The notes beneath the pieces are model-generated. The model did not search any database. It was not told the DNA's origin and saw only the letters and a program-made list of their open reading frames with translations. A program made the translations under genes and the position numbers. Below are positions 36,101 through 46,378 of a stretch of DNA of 64,000 bases, in pieces. Numbering within the stretch: position 1 is the stretch's first letter; every line of letters starts with the position of its first letter. The stretch is from Odiellus spinosus. Its lineage: Eukaryota > Arthropoda > Arachnida > Opiliones > Phalangiidae. The DNA lies in the NCBI GenBank assembly GCA_963920705.1, contig OY987239.1, positions 186,001-250,000 of the forward strand, read 5' to 3'.

Positions 36101-37602
36101 AACTATTTCAAAATGTTATTTCCTATTATCTTGTTTAGTGAAGACACTGGTAATTATTTACAGAATTATAGAATTAATAATACAAAAATAAACTGCACCC
36201 GATCGAATCATTCATACGTGATGAAAATTACTTAAAAATATTAATATTTATCAGTAAGTCGCTTTATAAAGGTAAATTTCAGTGTTTTAGAAATATTTTG
36301 TTCTTTTAAACCGTAATTTTTCCTTAAAATTTCACAAAATATTTAGGTTTAGTGCTCAGTTAACCTAACCAATATCTTTATTAGTCAATCATATCTTACC
36401 CAGCAAAGATTTAATCTTAGCGTTCCCGGGAATTTATTTTTAGTTCCAGAGGGTATATTTAAACATAGATTATCGTCTCGTTTAACCGAATCTTAAAGCA
36501 GTGAAATGCTGTTTATTCGGTCCAATGGGACTGTCCCATTTAACCGAATAAAAAATCCACTTAAGTGTGGTTTTTCGGTCGAATGGAAATTCGGTCATAT
36601 GGGAGACAAGCCGTACCCTCGAATGGGACCCGAAAAAGATTTTCATTCACTTGCTCGGCAAGCGGTCCACGTGATCGACAACCAAATAATTGACTTTAAG
36701 TTGTTGAAAAATACCATTATTATCGACCACAAAATGATCGATTCCCAAAACAATGGGATTTGGTTCAATTTAGTCGAGTACGAAAAGACAGACTCAGTTA
36801 ATCGATCCCCAACAGTATATATGCTCTTGTCGCATAGGATTGTCTTAATAGAACGTAATAGAATTCCATTCGACCGAAAACCCGCACTCGAATCATATCT
36901 TTATAAACCAACGCTAGGTATATATTAGTGTTAAAAATTACATTAATTTTTTAGAATGATTCGCTGCCAACATCAACAGCAGGAGAAGCAAAATTGACCA
37001 CGGCCGATTCAGCTGCTGTTTTGCAATCAAACTCTTCCGCATTGTTAATCCCTCTTCCGTCACCATCGTCAGCATCTAGCACATCTGAGATTTTCAAGCG
37101 TCTTCCGGTACCATCGTCAACATCTAGCACTTCCGAGCCTTCTAGTCCTACTATACCTTCAAATGCGCAGATCTCCAATGCGAGTTCTTCTAAGCTTGGC
37201 GTTAATCCTTCGTTCTCGCTGCCAACATCAAGCCATCACAGATCAACAGCAGAACACAAAAAATTGATCACGGCCGAGACGCTCGCTGGTTTACAATCAA
37301 ACTCTTCCACATTTCTAATCCCTATTCCGTCACCATCGATAACATCTAGCACCTCGGAAATTTTAAACCATCTTCCGTTACCATCGTCACCATCAAGCAT
37401 TTCCGTCTTTTCCAGTCCTACCGTACCTTCAAATGCGCAGACTTATAATGCGAGGTCTTCTAAGCTTGGCGTTTATCCTCCGTTACCTACCAATGTCCGT
37501 AAACCCACTGAAAAACGAATATTTCCATTGTACTTGGATAATAATTCGAAGAAAGTTTTAGCATCAAATTATCGAAGGGGTATGTTTGCAACATTATATT
37601 AA
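28781..37602 (+). CDS. 12-exon tyrosine recombinase gene (Crypton-like), apparently intact
   Basis: I assembled exons 28781-29036, 29108-29236, 29845-30009, 30903-30949, 31014-31092, 31162-31420, 31494-31691, 31761-31868, 33301-33524, 34109-34328, 34391-34508 and 36955-37602. All junctions are GT-AG and all phases agree, giving about 816 aa without a stop. Residues about 22-41 form a C-x2-C-x10-H-x4-H finger (CPVC...HLRRAH). Residues about 180-260 resemble a SAM-like core-binding domain. The catalytic domain shows Arg about 325 (AHRPGVAKNM), Lys in VKNHKTG, Arg about 430 (TLARKAY), His about 455 (FLAHSEG) and a candidate nucleophile Tyr about 464 (RNYRW). Exon 12 is Ser/Pro-rich with an internal duplication. 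Cryptons and domesticated relatives use such enzymes. Transposon or host gene cannot be decided here. The least certain parts are the exon 3 end and exon 12. Confidence 0.75.
32160..32300. repeat. ~32-bp minisatellite in intron 8
   Basis: About five copies of a unit containing GGAAAAGGCGCC and a TCAAAAACC(C/G)ATATTT-like segment. Intronic in the recombinase gene. Confidence 0.7.
32345..32920. repeat. 45-bp minisatellite in intron 8, ~13 copies
   Basis: Unit contains GCAAATTGAAATTGGCCTAA followed by AACACTGTAAAGTCTCAATA, with scattered substitutions. Confidence 0.9.
33111..33149. repeat. Poly(A) run of 39 A
   Basis: An uninterrupted A tract in intron 8. It may be a retroposon tail or simple slippage. 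Confidence 0.9.
35330..35830. repeat. Degenerate TTAGG-type repeat in intron 11
   Basis: Rich in GGTTAGGTTAGGTT and GGTTGGGTT variants, resembling the canonical arthropod telomere motif but far from regular. Interstitial. Confidence 0.8.
36495..36890. mobile_element. MITE-like element with AATGGGA/TTCGGTC inverted repeats, intron 11
   Basis: ATTCGGTCCAATGGGA and TCCCATTTAACCGAAT form a hairpin at about 36516-36550. A longer inverted pair, with GGTTTTTCGGTCGAATGG at 36569 and CCATTCGACCGAAAACCC at 36866-36883, bounds a ~315 bp interior. The open frame across it is an accident of the repeat. Similar motifs recur near 58970-59060. Confidence 0.5.
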
Positions 37603-37719
37603 ACCGGAAAACGAGCGAAATGAAAATTACCACACGAAACAACTTATATATAATTCCAATGAATGGTGTCACTGTAATATTTTCTAATAATTCCATACTC
37701 ACGTTATTAACCAAATAAT

Positions 37720-39673
37720 GGGGGCAATTCTCTAACTTTTCAGGATTTTATCGTAAACGATAAGTGATAACTTTACCGGGCGGGACCTTATCGATCGTTC
37801 GCTAAATCCGTATTCTCTAACTCTCGCGCTCGATTTACGATAAGGATTAGTACGATAACTCCAAAAACGGTAAAAACCGTACTTTCGATAAAAAAAAACT
37901 TTTTTCTTTAGGCTTAGCTCTAAAATGAAAACGTTTTACAAAGTTTTATTTCATTTTCATTCGGATTTATAGGATCTTTGGAATTCATTTAAATAAGAAA
38001 AAAATTAAAGAAACAGAAAAGAAAGCTTATTTTATTTAAAGCCATTCTAAACTATTTAATAATTATTGAACTAGCTATGAAACTTTGATTTAAAACGAGG
38101 CTAAAGATGAAGGATTTTCAAGTATGAATGTGTAACCACTAAACTCTTATTTAGCCTAATCCACACCGACAATATTGAAGTATTTAATATAAAAATTGAT
38201 TCTTTAGTTTTAACTTGAAATAAGGATGTATTTACAGACTAGAAATGCGACGGAGAGAGTGCTTAGAAAGGAACAGTAGAAATAGTTGTAATGCCATATG
38301 TAAGAGGTTGAAAAAGCAAGCGATAATATGGATTTCATTCAAATTGTTTTTATTCAAACTGATTCGCATTAATGTTACACAAAGTACATTTTATTCATTG
38401 TTACAAGAATTATTAAACCGGCTTAGGTACAGATTTTACAATTAACACGGAGAAAAAATTTAAATGAGGAAATATTTTTCAAAAACAAGTTTACGGATAA
38501 ATTCAACATACCTAGCTAAAAGTTTTAATTGCCCTTGCAAAATTATTAATGTTTGCGTGTGACACGGGTATTTTGTGACGAAACATGGCAATTCTTGATA
38601 AATGTCCAACTTCTTCAAAATCGGTTGCGGTATGAGTAATATTTTCGAAATTTAGCTTTCCAAAAGTCATGAAAAATATTTTAGATCTATACACCGAGAC
38701 TTCCGTAGTTTTATCCCATTTATTTATACGGTATTCTTGGCTTTTTAAATTTTAAGCGTAGAAACAGTTTGGTTGCGGGATCTCTTTCACATTCCTAGCA
38801 AATTTACTGTCAGTGGTACTATTAGAATTTCCTACGGTATCTGGTATCCAACTTTTAAATCGTGATAAAATTCAGCAGAAAATCAACGTACGCAACTCTG
38901 AAAAATGATTAGCGTGTTACTTAGCTACGTAGAAATCAAAAAGGGTCAACGAAAAAAGGTTGAGCGACGTACTGAGTTTTGAAATCACAAATAGAAATAA
39001 TGAAATAATACTATAAGAAAATGAAACTCAGGAAATCGTTCTACCATTTACATATGAATAGAGAGAATATGAAATATCAAATTGGTACAGTTTAACTGAT
39101 ACAAGGCTTACCTTAATAGTATCGAGGTCTTTCGAGGATCAGACTTCCTAGGACTATATGCTCTGGCTTGACGAACAGATTATTGAATTAGATACTCGGG
39201 AGAGTTTAAAACCTTTATCATGATCTCGTAAAACATTCTCTCCGCGAAATATTCGTCGATTTTATTTATTTCGAGCCTTCGGGTTCGGCGCAAATTCGTT
39301 CGTTCGCTTGGCTGCCATTTTAGCGGAAGCCTGACGAAGGTCGCCACCTAGCGTTTTTTATTTGAAATAAGATTGAAGCCGCGAAATTCAAACGCGTATT
39401 TTTACTAGTATTTGTTTGTTGAAGCCTATAAATTCTAAAAATGATCTAAAAACGCTGAATTATAGAAATTATGGATGTTTTTTCTTCGTTCGATAAGAGT
39501 TACCGACAGCAAATACCCTGTTGTTAAGTTATCGGGTGGTTATCGTATCTCGCTCTCGATAATTTCACATTTGGAAGTTAGAGAATACCATTTTTTGATA
39601 ACTTATCACATTTACGATAAAACCGGAGTTATCGTATGCGCGTGCACGATAAAAAAGTTAGAGAATTACCCCC
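37720..39673. mobile_element. 1.95 kb non-autonomous TIR transposon
   Basis: The left end is GGGGGCAATTCTCTAACTTT and the right end is its inverted form, AGTTAGAGAATTACCCCC. The match continues through degenerate TTATCG/CGATAA motifs for about 80 bp. AATAAT flanks both sides (37714-37719 and 39674-39679), suggesting a 6-bp target duplication. No transposase frame is visible inside. Superfamily not identified. Confidence 0.72.
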
Positions 39674-39679
39674 AATAAT

Positions 39680-41302
39680 TGTTTTGAAAATTGTTATACG
39701 GATGCTACACATGGCATTAAACGATTAATTTAAATTTAATATGTAATCAGATTATATTAAGTCATCTAGCATTTATGTGACTTGACTTATTCTAATCTGC
39801 CATAATTGTAAACGTTTGTAGCAGAGTCTCGCGTGGTGAATGCTTAAAAAGTTTTTTTTGCCGCTTTCAATTTTGTCAGTTTAGCGGCTAGAAAAACCAT
39901 TTTTAATGCTCTAAATTTTAAAAAATACGTATTCCGTCTTTTCATTCACTCGCTTATTTTTCTTTAAAGGCGAATGAATAATAATTTAATCTTAAAATTA
40001 ATTTTATCTACCTAAAAATAGGACAGATAGTCTGGAAATTCAATTGTCGTACCGTAACTGGAAACTTGGCGAAAAACATGCGGACTTCAAAGGAGTTTTA
40101 TTTTAAATTCACGAAAAATCGCGCGAAATTTTTCGTGATTGGCCATAACTCCAAACTTCAACTTCTTTGTAAAATACTAATCATACTTAACAAATTTAAA
40201 TGATCTGGTAATGTTTACTTTGAGATAAAGTTACCAAAAAATGAGTTTGAATCAAAAAAGGCATTCTGATTTTTGTGATATTTAGTTTGGTTTTAAAGTA
40301 TATTTCCATCTTATCAACGGACTAGTTGTCTGCTACAAAAAAGCATGGAGCCCCTGTGTTTGAATTTCCGAGGTGGGCAATAGGCGCTTATATGATTAAA
40401 CAAATAATTCCTAAAAACTAACAACTAACAAGGTCTGTCAGGATAAAAATTATTTCATTTGAAATCAAGACGTAGCGAACGCGTTAATAAGGGACCTTAT
40501 GAGAGTTGCGTAACGTGGTCTCTCAGGACAAACATTATTTCATTTGAAAAACAAAACGTCGCGAACACGTTAATAAGGGATCTTATTGCTGTTGCGTAAC
40601 ATGGTCTGTCAGGACAAAAAATATTAGATTTGGAAAACCTAATTTGAAAACATGAGGGTGTGGCTATGCTTATGGGTTTACCCATCTTGTTAGCTTCTAC
40701 CTCAAAGAAATGCAACGGAATTTTTTTGTTGATAATGTTTTATTAATAATTTTAGTATGATACACCACAAAGAAGATAAACTAGGGTATTTCACATTAGC
40801 CCCAATGATATATGGAGGTGAGATGTCCAAAATGTCTTCGGAAATGGACTCTGGGACTGAATTAATTGATTATAGTTTATAAAAATCGACGGGAAATTTA
40901 TAGTACGCTTGATAATTTGAAGGTTGTCACGCGCAATTTCCGTCGTTCGAATGCAAGGGTTCATCCGACAGGGTAATGTCTTAAACACCCGCTGATGAAC
41001 AAATATCAAATTCCAATTTTAAACGCAAAATTTTGGTTTATCAGAATTAGGTCATAATTTTTACCTTTAAAATTGTAGACTTTAAAATTATAATAATTCA
41101 ATATTTGTTGATCGGCGGGTAGTTATTAAGACACTACCCTATCGTATGAACCACATATGTCATTCGAACGATGATAATAAAAACCATATCTCGGAAACGC
41201 GCTCGGAAACCTGTATATTAAAGGCAACAATTATTCTTTAGTTTACATTCGATTACAAGTCTTTCTACGCTCAAGTCATTTATTTCATGATCAAGTCTTT
41301 CA
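39680..41302. other. Non-coding stretch with ~95 bp tandem repeats
   Basis: About 2.5 copies of a ~95-110 bp unit (GGTCTGTCAGGA ... GCGAACACGTTAATAAGGGA) lie at 40430-40625. Positions 40316-40395 are the inverted partner of 27100-27190. TATATTAA at 41214-41221 lies about 85 bp before the next gene's ATG and could be its TATA element. Confidence 0.5.
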
Positions 41303-42243
41303 ATGGATATGGAGTCTGGCGACGATAATGGTGAGTGTAGTAATTAGTATGTCCCCTATTTCAATAAGGTTGAAAGTTTAAATATTACTCCTGGATTATT
41401 TGAAATTATCATAATCTAATGTTCATTTTATATGTATTTTCCAACTCTTTGATCTATCTAACATATAAATTATTTTATTTAGGTAGACAATTACTATCCA
41501 ACTCTTCGCATTTCATCCCTCCGTCGGGATCGATGGATTTAAATAGTCAAGTATGAAAAATATTTCCTTATCGCGGAACTGTTTTAATTTATTTAACGTT
41601 CATTTTAGGGTCAAGGTGAAACTGTGAAATCTGTGTCGAATTTTGTCCCTACGCTAAACAAATCCATTAGACGAAGTGGCACGATAAAATCTGCCACACT
41701 AAAAAAAGAGAAAGAATTGTGTGACGAAGAAAAGAAATTAAGCGTAGTACTCGAGTACGTTGAACACGCGTTGGATCATATGAAAGACGTAAGCTTTTAA
41801 GTGCTTAGAAATGGCAGTAAATTTAACGCCAAACATATTAATTAATTAACGCCAAACATATTAATAGTTCGAAGGAACAACGGTGCCACACAAAGCCATG
41901 TCGCAGTGCAAACACGTGATATACCAGTACATGGAAGAAATTGAGGAAAAAAGGAGGTATAATATTCGAGTCGACTTCCCAAGAAAAATACAGAGGCTCG
42001 TCGACGGGGTGGAGTTTGGAAGATCACCTGATCTGTTCAACGACGAAAAATTGGAAGAGATATTGAAGTCCGCATCGACCTCCACTGAAATTTTGGTATG
42101 TGAGCCTTATAATTTAATTATATTTACTTTGGGTGATACATATTGCAGTAACGTGTAATTTTTCTATATTAAAGCGCGCAGTACGTACACCTTCAAGAAA
42201 CACTCCTTACAGAGCTCGAAGGAAAGGTAGAGGAAGGTGGTGA
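41303..42243 (+). CDS. Compact 5-exon gene, ~190 aa, unknown function
   Basis: Exons 41303-41330, 41483-41550, 41609-41788, 41868-42095 and 42175-42243 join with consistent phases at GT-AG junctions. All donors are strong (GTGAGT, GTATGA, GTAAGC, GTATGT). The product is about 190 aa, starting MDMESGDDN. A serine-rich N-terminal third is followed by a charged helical stretch (about 65-150) with KKEKELCDEEKK and EEIEEKRRY. The end is strongly basic (ARRKGRGRW), suggesting nucleic-acid contact or nuclear location. An AATAAA follows 17 bp after the stop. I recognise no family. It may be a host gene, a passenger of the neighbouring recombinase element, or a transposon accessory gene. Exon choice is mine and is supported by phase and by the poly(A) signal, not by homology. 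Confidence 0.6.
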
Positions 42244-42259
42244 TTTGTAAAACCGAAAT

Positions 42260-42265
42260 AATAAA
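42260..42265 (+). terminator. AATAAA polyadenylation signal of the 5-exon gene
   Basis: Canonical hexamer 17 bp after the TGA at 42241-42243. Confidence 0.55.
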
Positions 42266-42309
42266 GATATAATTTCATAAATTGGTTATCTTTAATGTCT
42301 TAGAGTTTA

Positions 42310-43275
42310 GTTTACTCCTAAGACATTCCGTTCAATGGGAATTCCTATAATCAGGCTGCCACATTGATTAGCTTCAGGTATTGTGTAATTACATGCAAAA
42401 GCATGTCATCGCCTTCCACCATCTACATCATGGTCGAACCTCGATGGTGGACACTTGAAGGCGATTATAGCCAATGGGACATCTCCCACTGTTATAATCA
42501 TCTCCGACCATCCCAAAGTTCCAAGGTCCAACCTCCTGTTTCCCATCACAGCGGGCCATATTATCGAGGCGACCCTCACTAATATGGTCCACATCAACCT
42601 TCCACTCTCCCCCTCCACGGGTCAACGTCTATTTCACATAGACACCAATCAGACATATTGGTTTCTACTACTCCCTCTACGGATCTTTGTGGTGCAGTTA
42701 CCGAATGCCTAGTGTAATAACTACCTGTAGACTTTGAGAAGCAGCGACGTCCTCCAATTTTTCTCGGTAACTCGCTCGAGAAATAAAGCCTCGCGAGAGC
42801 CTAATATAGTACATTTTTTGCACTAACGAGTTTTAGCCTTTTGGCGTGGTATCTTTTAGTGAATCAAAACGTATCATTAAAACTATGATTAAAAATATTT
42901 AAATTGTTTAACGTACTCTAATAATTTCGCTGAAAATTAAGTTAAAAATAAAAGATACTTTAAAAGATATCTAAGAAATTGTCTAGGAATTTTGAGAAAT
43001 TTGTGTGTTCAATACCAGCTCGAGTTGGCAGCACGCGCTAAGCTATATTCCATAAACCATTTAGTCCAAAAACCTAGGTATAACGGTACTGTAGGATTAC
43101 GCTTGCTGCAAAGTCAGGGTGGATTCGAAAAACTAATAGCAGTTCTAAGCATATGGCAGTACTCTTTTTTTTTCTATTAAAGTTGATTGATTTAATTTTT
43201 TAGCTTAGCCTCAGTTAGTGAAATGTAATTGTTTTTATTTTCTTTCTTTATCATTTCTTGGAACATATATAAGGG
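42310..43275 (-). repeat. Dispersed repeat, copy 2 (inverted relative to 4110-5030)
   Basis: The reverse complement aligns by eye with the first copy from end to end. Landmarks are AATGTGGCAG...AATTCCC (about 42340-42365), CACCATC...GGACATCTCCCACTG (42417-42490), TTTAGTCCAAAAACCTAGGT (43060) and TTTAATTTTTTAGCTTAGCC (about 43190). Confidence 0.7.
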
Positions 43276-45050
43276 TGAAATACTGGTTTGGTAGTCTTTT
43301 ATAGGTGGCCATTGAATAACAAACCCACTATTACGTGGTGAGGTGTGTAAAATATATATTCTATCGTCCGATAATCGAGAAATAGATACAGCATGGACGT
43401 GCTGAATCGTTTATTTGAGCTAGAATTTCATCAGAAACCGTTATGTCTTTTCCCATATACCCGCGGCACATTTTTTCAGACATACTTGAAATCATCGTAT
43501 TCGATTTCAGCCATGCGTCTGACCGTTCACTGAATTCGAATTAATGGAGACAAATCTACCAATGAACACATTAGGGATGACTTTTAGCGGCTACGAGTGC
43601 TTCTCGCGGTTATAAACCAAGATTTAAATTATGAAAGAGTGTTAAAGTACATGAAATAATAGAGAAAAAGTTGGCTGAATGTGTAACAAAAGGATAAAAC
43701 AAACTGAGTCGATAGCTTATATGAATTGCTTCTAAAATTATAAACAAATTTATTAGTTCAATAGTAGAAAAATAAGGAATATTTTTTCATAGGTAGACGA
43801 ACTGTGTTCTTTTACTCGAGTAGTACTCTTTATAACCCTATAATGTTGTGTATTTCTTTAAAAAAAAACAGTTAAAAACATATAATTTGTTTTTGAGGTT
43901 TTAAAATCATGACGTATCGTTCTCATAAATACCAGTTAATAAAATATTTAATTTTAAAGCCTAAAAATAGGAACTTTCGACTAAACTAAATATTAAATAA
44001 CTAGAGGTTTTAACTACATATACAAGCGGCTCTCCTTGTGCCTTTGTTTACAGAAATCCTCCTCAGCGCTAAATATATTTACTTTAGAATATGAAAAGAA
44101 TTCCATTTACATTGCTTTAAAAAAACCTCACTTATAGCGAAATCCATAGGGAGAAAAAAGTTATATCAGAGGGAGATCTACGTATCAAAATTTTAAAAAA
44201 TTGTTCCCGTTATTACTGCTCCATGGTAGTGGATATTTTGTCACAGTGGAATACGCTATAAAAAAATATCCCGGAAATATCTTAAACGTGAAACTCTAAA
44301 CGTATCGGAACCTTGGTCTATAGCTTTATTGCTCCATGGTTGTCGTTTTTAATTTTTAAATCTCGTGAAAGATTTTGGGACCGAGTTGGGAGGGGAGCCA
44401 TGAAATATTTTTTAAGTAGTTGCGTGACGTAATTTTATAAAAAGCCCACCATTAACGCAGGGACGTGAGAAGCCTACTTGAAGTAATTACAATGTAAGTA
44501 TTAGATGCCCATTACGTTGAAGAACCTAGATCTCTCGGTTTTATTGCTCCAAGTTCGTTGCCGTGTCGCTCCGTGAATTATTGCGCATTTAACTAGTTTG
44601 TCTTGTAGGTTTAATAGGACATTTTAGAATTAAGGCAAACAATGATTAAAACGCTTTTACGTGACGTCATTAACACCTTTACTTGATAAATACTTTTTTG
44701 GCTGTGCGATGTGTGCCTAATCAATTTTATTAAATCATTCTTATTAGGGAAATATTTCGGGTTTTGTTTAACATCCACTAATAGACGTCAATGAGGGAGT
44801 AATATCTTTACTCTGTGGTTTGCATACTCTGATATTTAGTAGACAAAAACATTTTACATTTGAATTTCATGCACGGACCTTTTTTTTTTTTTTTTACTTT
44901 TATTTCAATATTTATTTTGTACAATAAAATACCACTAATTGCAATTGAAACGTTGTACGTTCATTATGGGAAGGCTCTCGCGTAAAATTTTGCTTGCTTT
45001 GTAGTGTCTTGCGTTTCGTTTAAGATATGTTTAGGAGTTTTCTTCCGGCT
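43276..45050. other. AT-rich non-coding stretch
   Basis: Three diverged segments containing TTTATTGCTCCATGG or TATTACTGCTCCATGG (about 44213, 44326 and 44540) hint at an old ~100-200 bp tandem repeat. A small ATG frame at 43393 (46 codons) has no recognisable feature. No gene supported. Confidence 0.5.
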
Positions 45051-45790
45051 TTAATGACTGCATAATTAAATCGTACATTGCATGTACAGGTAAACGTGAT
45101 TTTTTAATATTCATATTTTGATAAATTCGAAAATAATTTAGTAGTTTGAGTGTTTATCATAATTAAAATTATATTTTCTTGTATTTTTCCGTTTGGAAAA
45201 ACGAGCTTTTCACCGAAAACCATTATATTTTATTAAATAACAAGTAATCTCAAAGAGTTTCTTTGTGATGTTGAATTGTTCATTTTCTGTGAGAAGCAGA
45301 AGAATGGTTTTTTGATATTTCTATAACTAATTCTATTTCGATAAATTTAAAATTATATTGAGTGTATATCAAGTGCTATACGATTTCTTAATTTGTTTAA
45401 ATTGCCTGGTACCTTTCATGTACAGGTAAACGTAGTTTTTTTATATCTATTTCAATAGATTTGACTGTATTAAGTGTTTTGCAGAATTATTGTTTTGTTT
45501 GGGATATTTTGCAATTTGTGATGATGAATTATTCATTTTCTGTGAGAAGCAGAAAAACGTTTTTTTTAATATTTCTATTAATAATTATATTTGGATAACT
45601 TTAAAATTGTATTAGTTGTTTTTCAGATTTTTTCTGATATTTTGACTTCTGTGAACTCAAGGTTTTAAGTAAAAAACAGAAGGTTTTTTGTGATTAATTT
45701 CTAATTATTCTATCTAAAAAAGTGTCTTTGTGAATTTCTATTTTCTGTGAAGAGCAGAAGAGTGGTTGCATGATTATTAAAGACTTAAAC
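45051..45790. repeat. Degenerate ~250 bp tandem repeat upstream of the Helitron-like element
   Basis: CATGTACAGGTAAACGT recurs at about 45082 and 45419. TTCATTTTCTGTGAGAAGCA recurs at about 45280 and 45531, and a shorter form near 45740. Non-coding. It may be part of the element's 5' flank. Confidence 0.6.
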
Positions 45791-46378
45791 TACAGAACTC
45801 CATTAATATAGTCCCGAATCATTCTTTCAGAACAGTTGAATTGATTGGACTAGTTCATTTTATTTTGGATTGGGTTATGTTGAACTAACCTAACTTTTTA
45901 TTTTGAATTTGGTTAGGCCTCTTAGTACGAGTAGAAGTAGTATTGTGGTTTTCCCAACTTATTTATTTTAAAATAGACTAAATTACTTCATTTACAATCA
46001 ACAAGTGAACGGTAAAGTTTATTTAAGAAATTTCTTTGATAAATAAAAAAATGAAGCGACTCAATGTATACGTCTTTTGTGGTCATTAATGACTGAGTAC
46101 ACAAATATATTGGAGAGAAAATTGTTAGGTATTTTACACGTGCTCGAATGCGATATTAACACTTACATTTTCGATTACGCTAGATTGCAATATTTTTGGT
46201 TAAATTTGTGGCTTTATTTCCCTGAAATTCGAAAGTGTCTTATTTGCCGTTTTGAGTACAGGAAATGTATACTAGTAACATTGTTTGCTCTACTTTTGTA
46301 AGTTTCGCCAGTAAATATATTTTCAACAAGTAAATTTAATAGTAAGATCAACGTTCTATTTAGTCTTTTAAAGATAAA

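Noticed and set aside
36506-36928. 140-codon open frame
   Set aside because: It coincides with the inverted-repeat MITE-like element and lies in a recombinase intron. No recognisable domain.
44881-44896. T-run as a retroposon tail (reverse orientation)
   Set aside because: No retroposon body or target-site duplication next to it.
46077-46301. 74-codon hydrophobic frame just upstream of the THAP gene
   Set aside because: AT-rich chance frame with no family resemblance or splice context.
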